Shown piece after piece: positions 1 through 7,415 of a DNA stretch of 53,740 nt. A program made the translations under genes and the position numbers. A model generated the notes under the pieces. The model searched no databases. It saw only the letters and a program-made list of their open reading frames with translations, and was not told the DNA's origin. Origin of the DNA: an uncultured Clostridia bacterium (lineage in GTDB: Bacteria; Bacillota; Clostridia; TANB77; CAG-508); NCBI GenBank assembly GCA_944391855.1, contig CALXVB010000007.1, forward strand, positions 1 to 53,740, written 5' to 3'. Numbering within the stretch: position 1 is the first letter of the stretch; each line of letters starts with the position of its first letter.

Positions 1-335
1 GCCAAACATTCATTAAATGCACATTTTCTATTTTCTTTTCCTTCCATTAACTTTAATATTCCTTTTATTCCTATTGTATCTAGTGAAAAGTTTACAAATG
101 CCCTTGGAAATCCATTTAGTTCTTCAATTCTAAAATCTGTATCCAGTGCTATACAAGGTCTTTTTACTATTTCAAAAGCCTCTTTTACTTTTGCAGTTGC
201 TATTTCTTTTATGTCATCACTTCTAGGTTCATCTAATTCATATTTAAACGTTGTAAATTTTAAATTTTTGAAATATTTTTCAGCAGATTTTATCTTTCCC
301 ATATTATGTGTTACAAAAATAATTTCTTCTTTCAT
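1..335 (-). CDS. Ham1/RdgB-like non-canonical purine NTP pyrophosphatase, partial
   Basis: The gene starts at ATG 333-335 after a GGAGGC ribosome site and runs off the left edge, so only about 111 N-terminal residues are present. It opens with FVTHNMGKI, which matches the (S/T)HNxxK nucleotide-binding motif of the Ham1/ITPase fold. A later stretch reading CIALDTDFRIEELNGFPRAF resembles the acidic active-site strand (usually EDSGL) and the following G-x-P segment. Ham1 proteins hydrolyse dITP/XTP to keep deaminated purines out of DNA. The active-site strand is not canonical (DTDF in place of EDSG), so it may be a diverged paralogue. The C-terminal half is missing only because of the window edge. 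Confidence 0.75.
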   Translation of the reverse strand, partial: MKEEIIFVTHNMGKIKSAEKYFKNLKFTTFKYELDEPRSDDIKEIATAKVKEAFEIVKRPCIALDTDFRIEELNGFPRAFVNFSLDTIGIKGILKLMEGKENRKCAFNECL

Positions 336-420
336 TATTGCCTCCAATTGCTTTTAATCTAATATTTTTATAAATAATGATTTCAATATATTATATGTAA
401 TATTTATTGTAAATTATTGG

Positions 421-996
421 TTAATTAATATTTTTATTCCTAATATAGTCTCCTTTAAATTCATTTTCTAATATATCCATATGTAACTTATCATAATATT
501 TTCCATTCAAAAATATTTGTTCTCTACTACAACCAGTATCTTTAAAACCACATTTCAAATAACACTTATGAGCTCTTTCATTTATAGAGAGAAGATCCAA
601 CCTTATACTGTGTAAATTAAGATATTTAAAACCATATTCTAGTAACAGCTTTATAGCTTCTGTACCATATCCATTACTTCTAAAATCTTTATCTCCAATA
701 AAGATTCCGAGTACGGCACTTCTTTCAATCCAATTAAAATGTTCTAATCCTATAGTGCCAATCAATTTATTATCTTTTGATTCAATAATATTAAAATTTC
801 TATTTTCTGTATTTTTAGCTGAATTCTCAAGCCACTCTTTTTCTCCAACTATTGTTGTTATTTGTCCACTTCTTCCAGTATAGTCTGTTACTTGAAAATC
901 ATTCATCCATTCTGTAAATTTTTCTAATTCTTCATCTGTTGTTCCTTTTGGCGATAAATATATTCTATCTCCAATCAATTTCTTAAAAAATCGCAT
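421..996 (-). CDS. GNAT N-acetyltransferase, RimJ/RimL type
   Basis: A 191-residue protein of usual length for the RimJ/RimL branch of GNAT enzymes, which move acetyl from acetyl-CoA to an amine. Features seen are an N-terminal RIYLSP strand, the central strand LIGTIGLEHFNWIERSAVLG, the acetyl-CoA loop region (IGDKDFRSNGYGTEAIKLLL, an R-x-x-G-x-G/A motif) and the C-terminal NERAHKCYLKCGF segment typical of the family. Start ATG follows GAGGAGGAATAAAT. The substrate cannot be told: ribosomal protein, antibiotic and polyamine are all possible. It appears monocistronic. Confidence 0.85.
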   Translation of the reverse strand: MRFFKKLIGDRIYLSPKGTTDEELEKFTEWMNDFQVTDYTGRSGQITTIVGEKEWLENSAKNTENRNFNIIESKDNKLIGTIGLEHFNWIERSAVLGIFIGDKDFRSNGYGTEAIKLLLEYGFKYLNLHSIRLDLLSINERAHKCYLKCGFKDTGCSREQIFLNGKYYDKLHMDILENEFKGDYIRNKNIN

Positions 997-1106
997 ATTT
1001 ATTCCTCCTCTACAACTTATCTTTCATTAATTATTACACTCTCAAAAAATCTTTCTTGGAGTTGCGTTAATGCTCTTATTACATCATTCATGCTTAGTGT
1101 AATTTG

Positions 1107-1625
1107 TCAGGATTCTATTTTTTTATTGAATGTATTTTTATACCACTTATTAAGTTGTTTTCTATTATGGAAAATAAACACCTTTTCCTGGTTAACTTTA
1201 CTTATTTTTTCTAAAACTTCATTTCTTTTGTTCTTTCTCCAGTTAACTACAAACAAAAAAAATTTCCAGTTCATCTGTTCTTTACATCCTGGTATCTCTT
1301 CTTTTTCCTTGCCATGATTTTTTAAAAATCTTTTCATTATTCCAATCACTTGTGCAAAAGTTGAATAATCTAAATATATAATATAATCCGCTTTTTCTAA
1401 ACGCTGTTGTAATGTAGAACGGTATGTACCATCTATAATCCATTTAGATTGATTAGCTTTTTCAATAATTATTTTATCACGTTCAGCTTTATCTCGAATT
1501 CTCCAATTTTCTAAATGATGTATTCCATCAATATGATAGACAGGTAAATTTAATTCTCTTCCTAAATTATTAGCTAAAGTTGTCTTGCCAGTTCCACTCC
1601 CACCAATTATACATATTCTTTCCAT
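1107..1625 (-). CDS. Small P-loop ATPase, FlaR/adenylate-kinase-like
   Basis: A 172-residue P-loop protein. The Walker A motif is GGSGTGKTTLA near residue 8, followed by LNLPVYHIDGIHH, which is the hallmark of the family often labelled 'DNA topology modulation protein FlaR'. These proteins are small nucleotide-kinase-like ATPases of poorly known substrate. ATG at 1623-1625 is chosen because it lies about 8 bases from GGGGAG; an in-frame ATG two codons upstream would abut the ribosome site. A short, weak ORF of 24 residues downstream (about 1040-1110) is not called. Confidence 0.75.
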   Translation of the reverse strand: MERICIIGGSGTGKTTLANNLGRELNLPVYHIDGIHHLENWRIRDKAERDKIIIEKANQSKWIIDGTYRSTLQQRLEKADYIIYLDYSTFAQVIGIMKRFLKNHGKEKEEIPGCKEQMNWKFFLFVVNWRKNKRNEVLEKISKVNQEKVFIFHNRKQLNKWYKNTFNKKIES

Positions 1626-1695
1626 AAGCATTCTCCCCTACAAATTAAACTTTCAAAAAAATATATCTAATTAATAAAGATTATATGTCTGTTAA

Positions 1696-1916
1696 TTATT
1701 CCTCTTTTAGATATTTTTCCCAATCCATAAAAGCATGACCTATTCTTAATACTAATGCTTTAAACTTTTCTTCATCAACTGTATAAAATATTATATAATT
1801 TCTTACATTGACTTTTCTAATGTTTTTATGCCCTGTTAAATCTTCACTTAAAATTGGCATACTTCCTGCTATATTTTCTAAATCTTTCAATTCTTTTTTA
1901 AATAATATCTTGTATT
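1696..1916 (-). pseudogene. RelE/ParE-family toxin remnant, N-terminus replaced
   Basis: The frame reads YKILFKKELKDLENI, a RelE/ParE opening, and later NVRNYIIFYTVDEE and LRIGHAFMDWEKYL, the typical core and C-terminal strands of these mRNA interferase or gyrase-poison folds. Only about 64 residues remain from the first possible start (TTG 1888-1890). About 30 residues expected between the opening strand and the core are missing, and no good start codon or ribosome site precedes it. Directly upstream, in another frame, is the beginning of a histidine phosphatase (1887-1979). No antitoxin gene is visible. I read it as a decayed toxin left by a deletion; a very short functional toxin cannot be excluded. 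Confidence 0.6.
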
Positions 1917-1979
1917 TCTAATTCCGTTTTCTTGGGCAGTTTCGGCATGCCTAATTAAATAAATTATAGTATCTAACAT
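1887..1979 (-). pseudogene. Histidine phosphatase (phosphoglycerate mutase family) N-terminal fragment
   Basis: A 30-codon ORF starting at ATG 1977-1979 reads IIYLIRHAETAQENGIRNT, the phosphohistidine RHxE motif of histidine phosphatases, and then changes into unrelated residues and stops at 1887. The family is normally about 170-200 residues, so more than 80 percent is missing. The break falls where the RelE/ParE-like frame begins. This is a deletion junction joining two dead genes rather than a functional peptide. Confidence 0.6.
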
Positions 1980-2101
1980 TTTCCGTAACTCCTTTTCCCA
2001 TTTTTATGATTTATATTATATCAATGTAAATTACTTTTTACAACCGTTATAGTAAATTTTTACAACAAGTTCGATAAATAATTCAAAATTTATTTCTTAA
2101 A

Positions 2102-2135
2102 AAATTACTCTATACTTTTTAGTATAAAGTAATTT
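2102..2135 (-). terminator. Rho-independent terminator after the glycosyltransferase gene
   Basis: Arms AAATTACTCTATACT and AGTATAAAGTAATTT (15 bp, one mismatch) enclose a 4-base loop. On the minus strand the stem runs into a T tract. It lies about 40 bases after the stop of the gene ending at 2175. Confidence 0.7.
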
Positions 2136-2174
2136 AAAATTTAGAATTTGCATATATACTTACTTTTAAATATT

Positions 2175-3449
2175 TTACCACTCTTTTTTAAAATTTACTA
2201 ATTCTGAAATATAACCAATTAAGCAGAAAGGTGCTAAAATAAAAGTATATAGTAATACATAAACTATAAATGCAAACTTACTTCTTTTTTCTAATCTACA
2301 ATCAATTTCTTTTAGTGCTTTTTTTCTTTTAAATTCGATTAATAAACAAAGTAATAATCCCAAAGGAATTACAAGCAGTGAAATCCATCCAATTAGTAAA
2401 GGATTTCCTAATAATAGTAAAATAAGCCCTAATGGAACAAATATTAAAAGTGCTAAATCTATAAATGGAAAAAATATATTTAAACACATTAATATTTTAG
2501 ACTTTTTATTAAGTTTTCTTGATGTTAATACTTTTACTTTTTTAAATGCCTCTATCATACCTCTAGCCCATCTTTTTCTTTGTTTACCTAATTTATTCCA
2601 TTTTTCTGGAACTTCTGTAAATGCAATAGCATTTTGTGCAAAATTAGTCTTGTATCCTTTGCTTAATAATTCCCAAGTCAGAACAATATCTTCTCCTATA
2701 CAATTTTGCCATCCGCCTGTTTTTTTTAAGGCTTCTGCTTTATATGCGCTAAATGCCCCCTGTGCTACTAATGTTGAATTATAGTTTCCTTGTAGCATTT
2801 TGACTCCGAAAATTCCTAAAGTGTAATCCCACTCTTGTAATTTAGTTACAAAACTTTTTTTAGCATTTTTTACAAATAAACATCCAGCTGTTGCAACTGT
2901 TTTTTCGTCAGAATTAACCAATTTATTCATTATATTTTGAATTGCTAATGGATGAAGAATAGTATCACTATCAACTGTAATAACGTAATCTGTAAGCACG
3001 CATTGTAAACCTTTATTTAAAGCCGCCGCCTTGCCCATGTGTGATGATTCTATAAGTTTAATATTTTCTTCTAAATCCATTTTTCTCAATAATTCTAACG
3101 TTCCATCTGTTGAACCATCATCTATAATATTTATATATATTTTTCCTTTGTATTTTTGATTTTTTATAGACTTTATTGTTTCTTCTATACATTTTTTTGA
3201 GTTATAGACTGGTATTAGTATAGTTACATCTTCATTTTTTTGAGTACATATTTTTTTGTTATTTTTATTGCAAAGTAGACTAACAAAAGTAAATACATAA
3301 TTAAAGCCAGGTATTAAAGCTATAAATGTTACAAGATATATTGCCAAAAAATATCCAAAATAACAAGATATATCGTTAATCCAATTAATGCTTATAAATA
3401 TTGAGAAAATAAGATAAAGTAATGCAAATGTTATTGAGATAAAAAACAT
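2175..3449 (-). CDS. Membrane family 2 glycosyltransferase (PgaC/IcaA/NodC-like)
   Basis: A 424-residue processive-type glycosyltransferase. It has two N-terminal membrane helices, then a GT-A domain with IDDGSTDGT (nucleotide-sugar binding), TVDSDT (DxD metal motif), GEDIVLTW (general base) and QRKRWARG (the Q-x-x-R-W motif that marks chain-elongating synthases such as PgaC, chitin and hyaluronan synthase), then three or four C-terminal helices. It probably builds and exports a beta-linked polymer, with poly-N-acetylglucosamine the best guess. The divergent gene at 3555 is a remnant of a polysaccharide deacetylase, the usual partner of PgaC. ATG follows AAAGGGTGAGAAA. Confidence 0.85.
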   Translation of the reverse strand: MFFISITFALLYLIFSIFISINWINDISCYFGYFLAIYLVTFIALIPGFNYVFTFVSLLCNKNNKKICTQKNEDVTILIPVYNSKKCIEETIKSIKNQKYKGKIYINIIDDGSTDGTLELLRKMDLEENIKLIESSHMGKAAALNKGLQCVLTDYVITVDSDTILHPLAIQNIMNKLVNSDEKTVATAGCLFVKNAKKSFVTKLQEWDYTLGIFGVKMLQGNYNSTLVAQGAFSAYKAEALKKTGGWQNCIGEDIVLTWELLSKGYKTNFAQNAIAFTEVPEKWNKLGKQRKRWARGMIEAFKKVKVLTSRKLNKKSKILMCLNIFFPFIDLALLIFVPLGLILLLLGNPLLIGWISLLVIPLGLLLCLLIEFKRKKALKEIDCRLEKRSKFAFIVYVLLYTFILAPFCLIGYISELVNFKKEW

Positions 3450-3457
3450 TTTCTCAC

Positions 3458-3492
3458 CCTTTATATATCGTATGAAAAATGATATATAAAGG
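3458..3492. promoter_or_regulatory. Perfect 12-bp inverted repeat between divergent genes
   Basis: CCTTTATATATC (3458-3469) and GATATATAAAGG (3481-3492) are exact reverse complements with an 11-base spacer. The element sits in the about 105-base gap between the divergent glycosyltransferase and deacetylase-remnant genes, and the left arm overlaps the glycosyltransferase ribosome site. It could be an operator for both genes or an mRNA hairpin hiding that ribosome site. No binding protein can be assigned. Confidence 0.5.
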
Positions 3493-3554
3493 TGATTATT
3501 GTAAAATTATGTCATTTTTCTAACATTGCATATAATATATAGAGGTGAAAAAAT

Positions 3555-3851
3555 ATGAATAAAAAAATTTTATTACTTCTACTGGTATTAATTATTGTGA
3601 TAATAGGTATACTACTATTTGTAAATAAATATTTTAATAATAAGAGAGAAGATATAAAAATATTTGCCTATCCTTATGGGGCATATACAAATGAAACAGT
3701 AAAGGCTTTAAAAAATAATGGTATAGATATGCAATTATATGATATCGGAATAAATAATTTTAATTGTTTTAATATAGATTATATAAAAAGAATAAATGTC
3801 CCTTGTGAAATGACAGGTATAGAAATTATAGAAGAAATAGAAAAAGAATAG
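3555..3851 (+). CDS. Membrane-anchored fragment of a polysaccharide deacetylase
   Basis: The only convincing plus-strand gene, 98 residues, ATG after AGAGGTGAAAAAAT. Residues 4-23 form a signal anchor. The rest (FAYPYGAYTNETVKALKNNG, then YIKRINVP) matches the end of a PgaB/NodB-type deacetylase domain, where FAYPYG is the third conserved motif. The catalytic Asp of TFDDG and the metal-binding H-x3-H are absent. It is therefore an internally deleted, probably inactive remnant, although it keeps a clean frame, ribosome site and terminator-like hairpin. Next to a PgaC-like synthase it suggests an eroded PNAG-type locus; a non-catalytic role is possible. Confidence 0.6.
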   Translation: MNKKILLLLLVLIIVIIGILLFVNKYFNNKREDIKIFAYPYGAYTNETVKALKNNGIDMQLYDIGINNFNCFNIDYIKRINVPCEMTGIEIIEEIEKE

Positions 3852-3867
3852 TCTTGCGCTATTCTTT
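3843..3867 (+). terminator. Hairpin overlapping the stop codon of the deacetylase remnant
   Basis: AAAGAATAG and CTATTCTTT are perfect 9-bp arms around a 7-base loop, and the left arm ends in the TAG stop. The T-rich right arm continues TCTCTAG. A second small hairpin (TGGATT/AATCCA, 3874-3889) follows, between the converging ends of this gene and metG. Confidence 0.5.
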
Positions 3868-3906
3868 CTCTAGTGGATTGCGAAATCCATGCCATATAAT
3901 TTAAAC

Positions 3907-5493
3907 TTAAATCCTTGTAAATAAAGGTTCTATGCCCTCTAATTTTAAACCTGCTTTAGGTTCTATTAATTTCCAACTTTTTTCGTGTAAATCTAAATAT
4001 TTGCGTATTTTCTCACAGGCATTTGGCATAAATGGTTCAAATATATTTGCTAAATTTGCAATTATTACACTGCATGTATATATTGTATTGTTAAATCCTT
4101 CTATATTTTCTTTTTTCTGTACCCATGGTTTTTGTTCGTCATAATATTTGTTAGCAAGTTCTACTAATTGCATTGCTATATCGCTTGCAGCTTTAAATTC
4201 TAGTTTTTCTATATTCTCCCCTACTTCTTTATATGTCTCTTCTATTTTTTCTTTAATATTTTCATCTAATGTACCTGCTGGCACTTCTTCCAATTCTTTA
4301 AATTTTAAAGTTCTATTTACTAAATTGCCAAACTTATTTAATAATTCCCCATTATTTGTTGCAATTAATGCTTCTGTAGTAAAGTTTGAATCTTTTTTCT
4401 CTGGTCCATTATTTATTAAATGAAAACGTAATGGATCTACACCATATTGCTCTACTAATTCTATAGCTGGTACTCCATTTCCTTTGCTCTTTGATATTTT
4501 CTCATCATTTATGTTTAAGTATTCAGATGAAACTACTGTATTTACTAAATGGAAATTATCCTCCATTGCCATAAGTAAAGCGTTAAATATAATGCTGTGA
4601 AATACAATATTATCTTTTCCATGCACCATATATATTGTTGGATTATATTCTTCTTTCCAAAATTCTTCCCAATTCTCACCTAGTTCTTCGCATTTTTTCA
4701 TTGTTGCTGTTATATATCCAAGTACGGCTTCTATCCATACATACATTTTTTTAGATTCATAACCAGGTACTGGTATATCTACTCCCCAGTCTAAATCTCT
4801 AGTTACAGCTCTATCTACTAAGCCTTGTTTTAAATATTTATTTGTCTCATTTTTAGCGTTTACTCTCCATAATCCGTTATTTTTCTCTACATATTCCTCT
4901 ATATCTTTTTGAAATTTAGATAAAGCTAAATAAAGGTTTTTATTTTCCTTTAGCACTACTTTTTGTTTACACTCTAAGCAAATTCCATCTTTCATATCTT
5001 CGATAGTAGGAACATATTGGCAATTATCACATTGCTCTGCTTTAGTAGTTTGTCCACATTTTGGACATGCTATTTCAAGTTCTCTATCTGATAGGAACTT
5101 TTGGCAATGGTTACAATATGCTTGTGGCTCTAGTTTTTCATATATATATCCATTATCATACATTTTTTTAAACATTTTCATAACTTCTTGTTTATGAAAA
5201 TCTGTTTCTGTTTTAGTATATAAATCATAAGAAAAATCAAATTTTTCTAATGTTTCTTTATCTCTTGCATGATAATATTCTGCTATTTCCTTTGGTGACT
5301 TTTTTTCTTTTTTAGCTCTCTCTGTTATTGGTGTTCCATGGCAGTCTGTTCCAGACACAAACATTACATTATCTCCTTGTAGTCTAAAATATCTAGCAAG
5401 AATATCTCCTGATATTAATCCTGCTATATGCCCTAAATGTAAATCACTATTTGCATATGGCCATGCCCCACCTATTAATATGTTTTTACTCAT
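3907..5493 (-). CDS. metG: Methionyl-tRNA synthetase
   Basis: A 528-residue class I synthetase that charges tRNA-Met. The HLGHIAG signature lies near residue 19, the KISKSKGN (KMSKS) loop near 335, and two zinc knuckles are present (CNHCQ...CPKCG and CDNCQ...CLECK), the four-Cys-pair MetG type. It ends after the anticodon-binding helical domain and lacks the roughly 110-residue C-terminal tRNA-binding OB domain found on many Bacillota MetG proteins, so it is the short form. ATG follows AGGAGGTTTTTT. Confidence 0.97.
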   Translation of the reverse strand: MSKNILIGGAWPYANSDLHLGHIAGLISGDILARYFRLQGDNVMFVSGTDCHGTPITERAKKEKKSPKEIAEYYHARDKETLEKFDFSYDLYTKTETDFHKQEVMKMFKKMYDNGYIYEKLEPQAYCNHCQKFLSDRELEIACPKCGQTTKAEQCDNCQYVPTIEDMKDGICLECKQKVVLKENKNLYLALSKFQKDIEEYVEKNNGLWRVNAKNETNKYLKQGLVDRAVTRDLDWGVDIPVPGYESKKMYVWIEAVLGYITATMKKCEELGENWEEFWKEEYNPTIYMVHGKDNIVFHSIIFNALLMAMEDNFHLVNTVVSSEYLNINDEKISKSKGNGVPAIELVEQYGVDPLRFHLINNGPEKKDSNFTTEALIATNNGELLNKFGNLVNRTLKFKELEEVPAGTLDENIKEKIEETYKEVGENIEKLEFKAASDIAMQLVELANKYYDEQKPWVQKKENIEGFNNTIYTCSVIIANLANIFEPFMPNACEKIRKYLDLHEKSWKLIEPKAGLKLEGIEPLFTRI

Positions 5494-5532
5494 AAAAAAC
5501 CTCCTACTATCTTCAAAATGAAGTTATATAAA

Positions 5533-5563
5533 TTATAGCAAAGTAAAACCTACTTTGCTATAA
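5533..5563 (-). terminator. 13-bp perfect hairpin between the membrane-protein gene and metG
   Basis: TTATAGCAAAGTA (5533-5545) and TACTTTGCTATAA (5551-5563) are perfect complements around a 5-base loop, 17 bases after the stop of the gene ending at 5580. The T tract on the minus strand is weak, so it may act as a partial terminator or an mRNA-stabilising stem. Confidence 0.6.
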
Positions 5564-5579
5564 CCTTTTATCTATTTTC

Positions 5580-5918
5580 TTAAACTTTATTCCAAAACCA
5601 ATCTAAACTATTGTCTATGCTTTTTTTCTTTTTAACTTTTGCCTCTATATCATCTACCCATAAATATGCGACAAATGAAAGTAAAACAAAAATCAAATCA
5701 AATACCATTGTAAAGGTTATATCTGAAAGTGCTTCTTCTGTAAGTGTTGTTCCTGTTGTATATATTATTGAGTGTATTATTAGTAAACCTACAAACACAA
5801 AAAGCATTATAGCTGTTATTATACTCTTTTTGGTTTCCTTTGCAAGTATTACAATAAGAGCAAATATTAAGGTTACTATTAATAGTGTTAATGGATTTGT
5901 GAAATTTATCATTGGCAT
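5580..5918 (-). CDS. Small three-helix membrane protein of unknown function
   Basis: A 112-residue protein with a strong ribosome site (AGGGAGGGG) before ATG. Three hydrophobic helices span about residues 10-25, 32-52 and 70-88, followed by a charged tail (KVKKKKSIDN) that probably faces the cytosol. I do not recognise a family. It begins 25 bases after the end of glmM, so it is probably read from the glmM transcript. Inference only: a conserved small membrane protein of this clade. Confidence 0.6.
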   Translation of the reverse strand: MPMINFTNPLTLLIVTLIFALIVILAKETKKSIITAIMLFVFVGLLIIHSIIYTTGTTLTEEALSDITFTMVFDLIFVLLSFVAYLWVDDIEAKVKKKKSIDNSLDWFWNKV

Positions 5919-5942
5919 ATCTAAACCCCTCCCTTTTATATA

Positions 5943-7307
5943 TTAATTTAATTTTTTCTCAATAAGTTTTGCTAGGTCTTTTGCTTTTGTTTCTAAAAGT
6001 TTTTTGTCAGTTCCTTCTATCATTACTCTTACTAAAGGTTCTGTTCCAGAAGGTCTTATTAAAACTCTACCATTTCCAGAAAACTCTTTTTCTAAGTTTT
6101 CTATAGCTGTCTTTATTTCCTCATCTTTTTCATAGTCGTATTTCTTGTCTCCAGATACTTTTGCATTAACTAGAACTTGAGGATATATTTTTATTATATC
6201 ACAAACTTTTGAAGCTGGCATATTTTTTTCTAAAATTATTTTTGTTAGCATTAGTGATGTTAAAATACCATCTCCTGTTGGATTATAGTCTAGCATGATA
6301 ATATGACCTGATTGTTCTCCTCCAAGATTATATCCTTCTTTTAACATTTTTTCAAGTACATATCTATCTCCTACTTTGGTTTCTTCGAAATTAACATTGT
6401 TTGCTTCTGCGTATTTTTTTAATCCTAAATTACTCATTACTGTTGCGACTACAGTGTCTTTATTAAGTTTTCCTTTTTCTTTCATATAGTTAGAGAACAC
6501 TGCTAAGATAATATCTCCATCTATTTCGTTTCCATTTTCATCAACAGCTAGGCACCTGTCTCCATCACCGTCATACGCTATTCCTAAATTACATTTATTT
6601 TCCACAACATATTTTTTTAATACGTCTAAATGTGTTGAACCACAATTTTCATTTATATTTGTTCCATTTGGTGTATTATTTAATATGTAGTGTTTTATTC
6701 CAAGTGCTGTAAATACTTTTTCTGCCACAACAGAGGTTGCACCATTTGCTGTATCTATTGCTACTACAAAGTTTGAAGTATCTAGTTTTTCAAAATCCTC
6801 TTCAAAGTTTTTTCTAAAGAAGTATACATATTCGTCAAGTAAGTCTGTTCTTATTTCAGATACTCCTATTTTATCATTAACTGCTGAAAAATCATTTAAT
6901 TTTCCAGAATCCATTACTTCTTCTATTTCCTCTTCAAGTTCATCTGGAATTTTCATTCCTTTATTGCTAAAGTACTTTACACCATTGAATTCATAAGTAT
7001 TATGTGATGCAGATATAACTACACTAGCATCTGCTTTTAATTTTTTTGTAAGGTAAGCAACTCCAGGTGTTGGAAGCACACCTAAAATTTTAACATTTGC
7101 ACCATAACTTAAAAATCCTGCTACCATTGCGCTTTCTATTAAAGTTCCTGATATACGTGTATCTCTTCCTATTAGTATTGTAGGCATATGGTCAGTATGT
7201 TTTGATAAAACATATGCCCCTGCCTTTGCTACTCTATATACTAAATTAGGGGATAATTCAGTATTTGCAATTCTTCTAATTCCATCTGTTCCAAAGTATT
7301 TTCTCAT
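5943..7307 (-). CDS. glmM: Phosphoglucosamine mutase
   Basis: A 454-residue alpha-D-phosphohexomutase that converts glucosamine-6-P to glucosamine-1-P for UDP-GlcNAc and peptidoglycan synthesis. It starts MRKYFGTDGIRR; the phosphoserine loop is VISASHNTYEFNG near residue 97, the metal loop is YDGDGDRC, the sugar-binding loop is GGEQSGHI, and the phosphate-binding loop near the end is RPSGTEPLVRVM. All four motifs and the length fit GlmM rather than phosphomannomutase. ATG follows GGAGGTTAAAA. Confidence 0.97.
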   Translation of the reverse strand: MRKYFGTDGIRRIANTELSPNLVYRVAKAGAYVLSKHTDHMPTILIGRDTRISGTLIESAMVAGFLSYGANVKILGVLPTPGVAYLTKKLKADASVVISASHNTYEFNGVKYFSNKGMKIPDELEEEIEEVMDSGKLNDFSAVNDKIGVSEIRTDLLDEYVYFFRKNFEEDFEKLDTSNFVVAIDTANGATSVVAEKVFTALGIKHYILNNTPNGTNINENCGSTHLDVLKKYVVENKCNLGIAYDGDGDRCLAVDENGNEIDGDIILAVFSNYMKEKGKLNKDTVVATVMSNLGLKKYAEANNVNFEETKVGDRYVLEKMLKEGYNLGGEQSGHIIMLDYNPTGDGILTSLMLTKIILEKNMPASKVCDIIKIYPQVLVNAKVSGDKKYDYEKDEEIKTAIENLEKEFSGNGRVLIRPSGTEPLVRVMIEGTDKKLLETKAKDLAKLIEKKLN

Positions 7308-7415
7308 TTTTAACCTCCAATTGTCTCTGTCCCTAAGACATATTATACTATATATTATAAAATATGCAAGTATTTTTACTATTGTAAAACAAAATGTGAT
7401 ATTTCACAATATTTT

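Noticed and set aside
1040..1112. 24-codon ORF downstream of the P-loop ATPase
   Set aside because: Too short, no ribosome site and no similarity recognised.
5494..5579. T-box or riboswitch leader upstream of metG
   Set aside because: Only a simple hairpin fits in the 86-base gap; no T-box sequence or specifier loop is seen.
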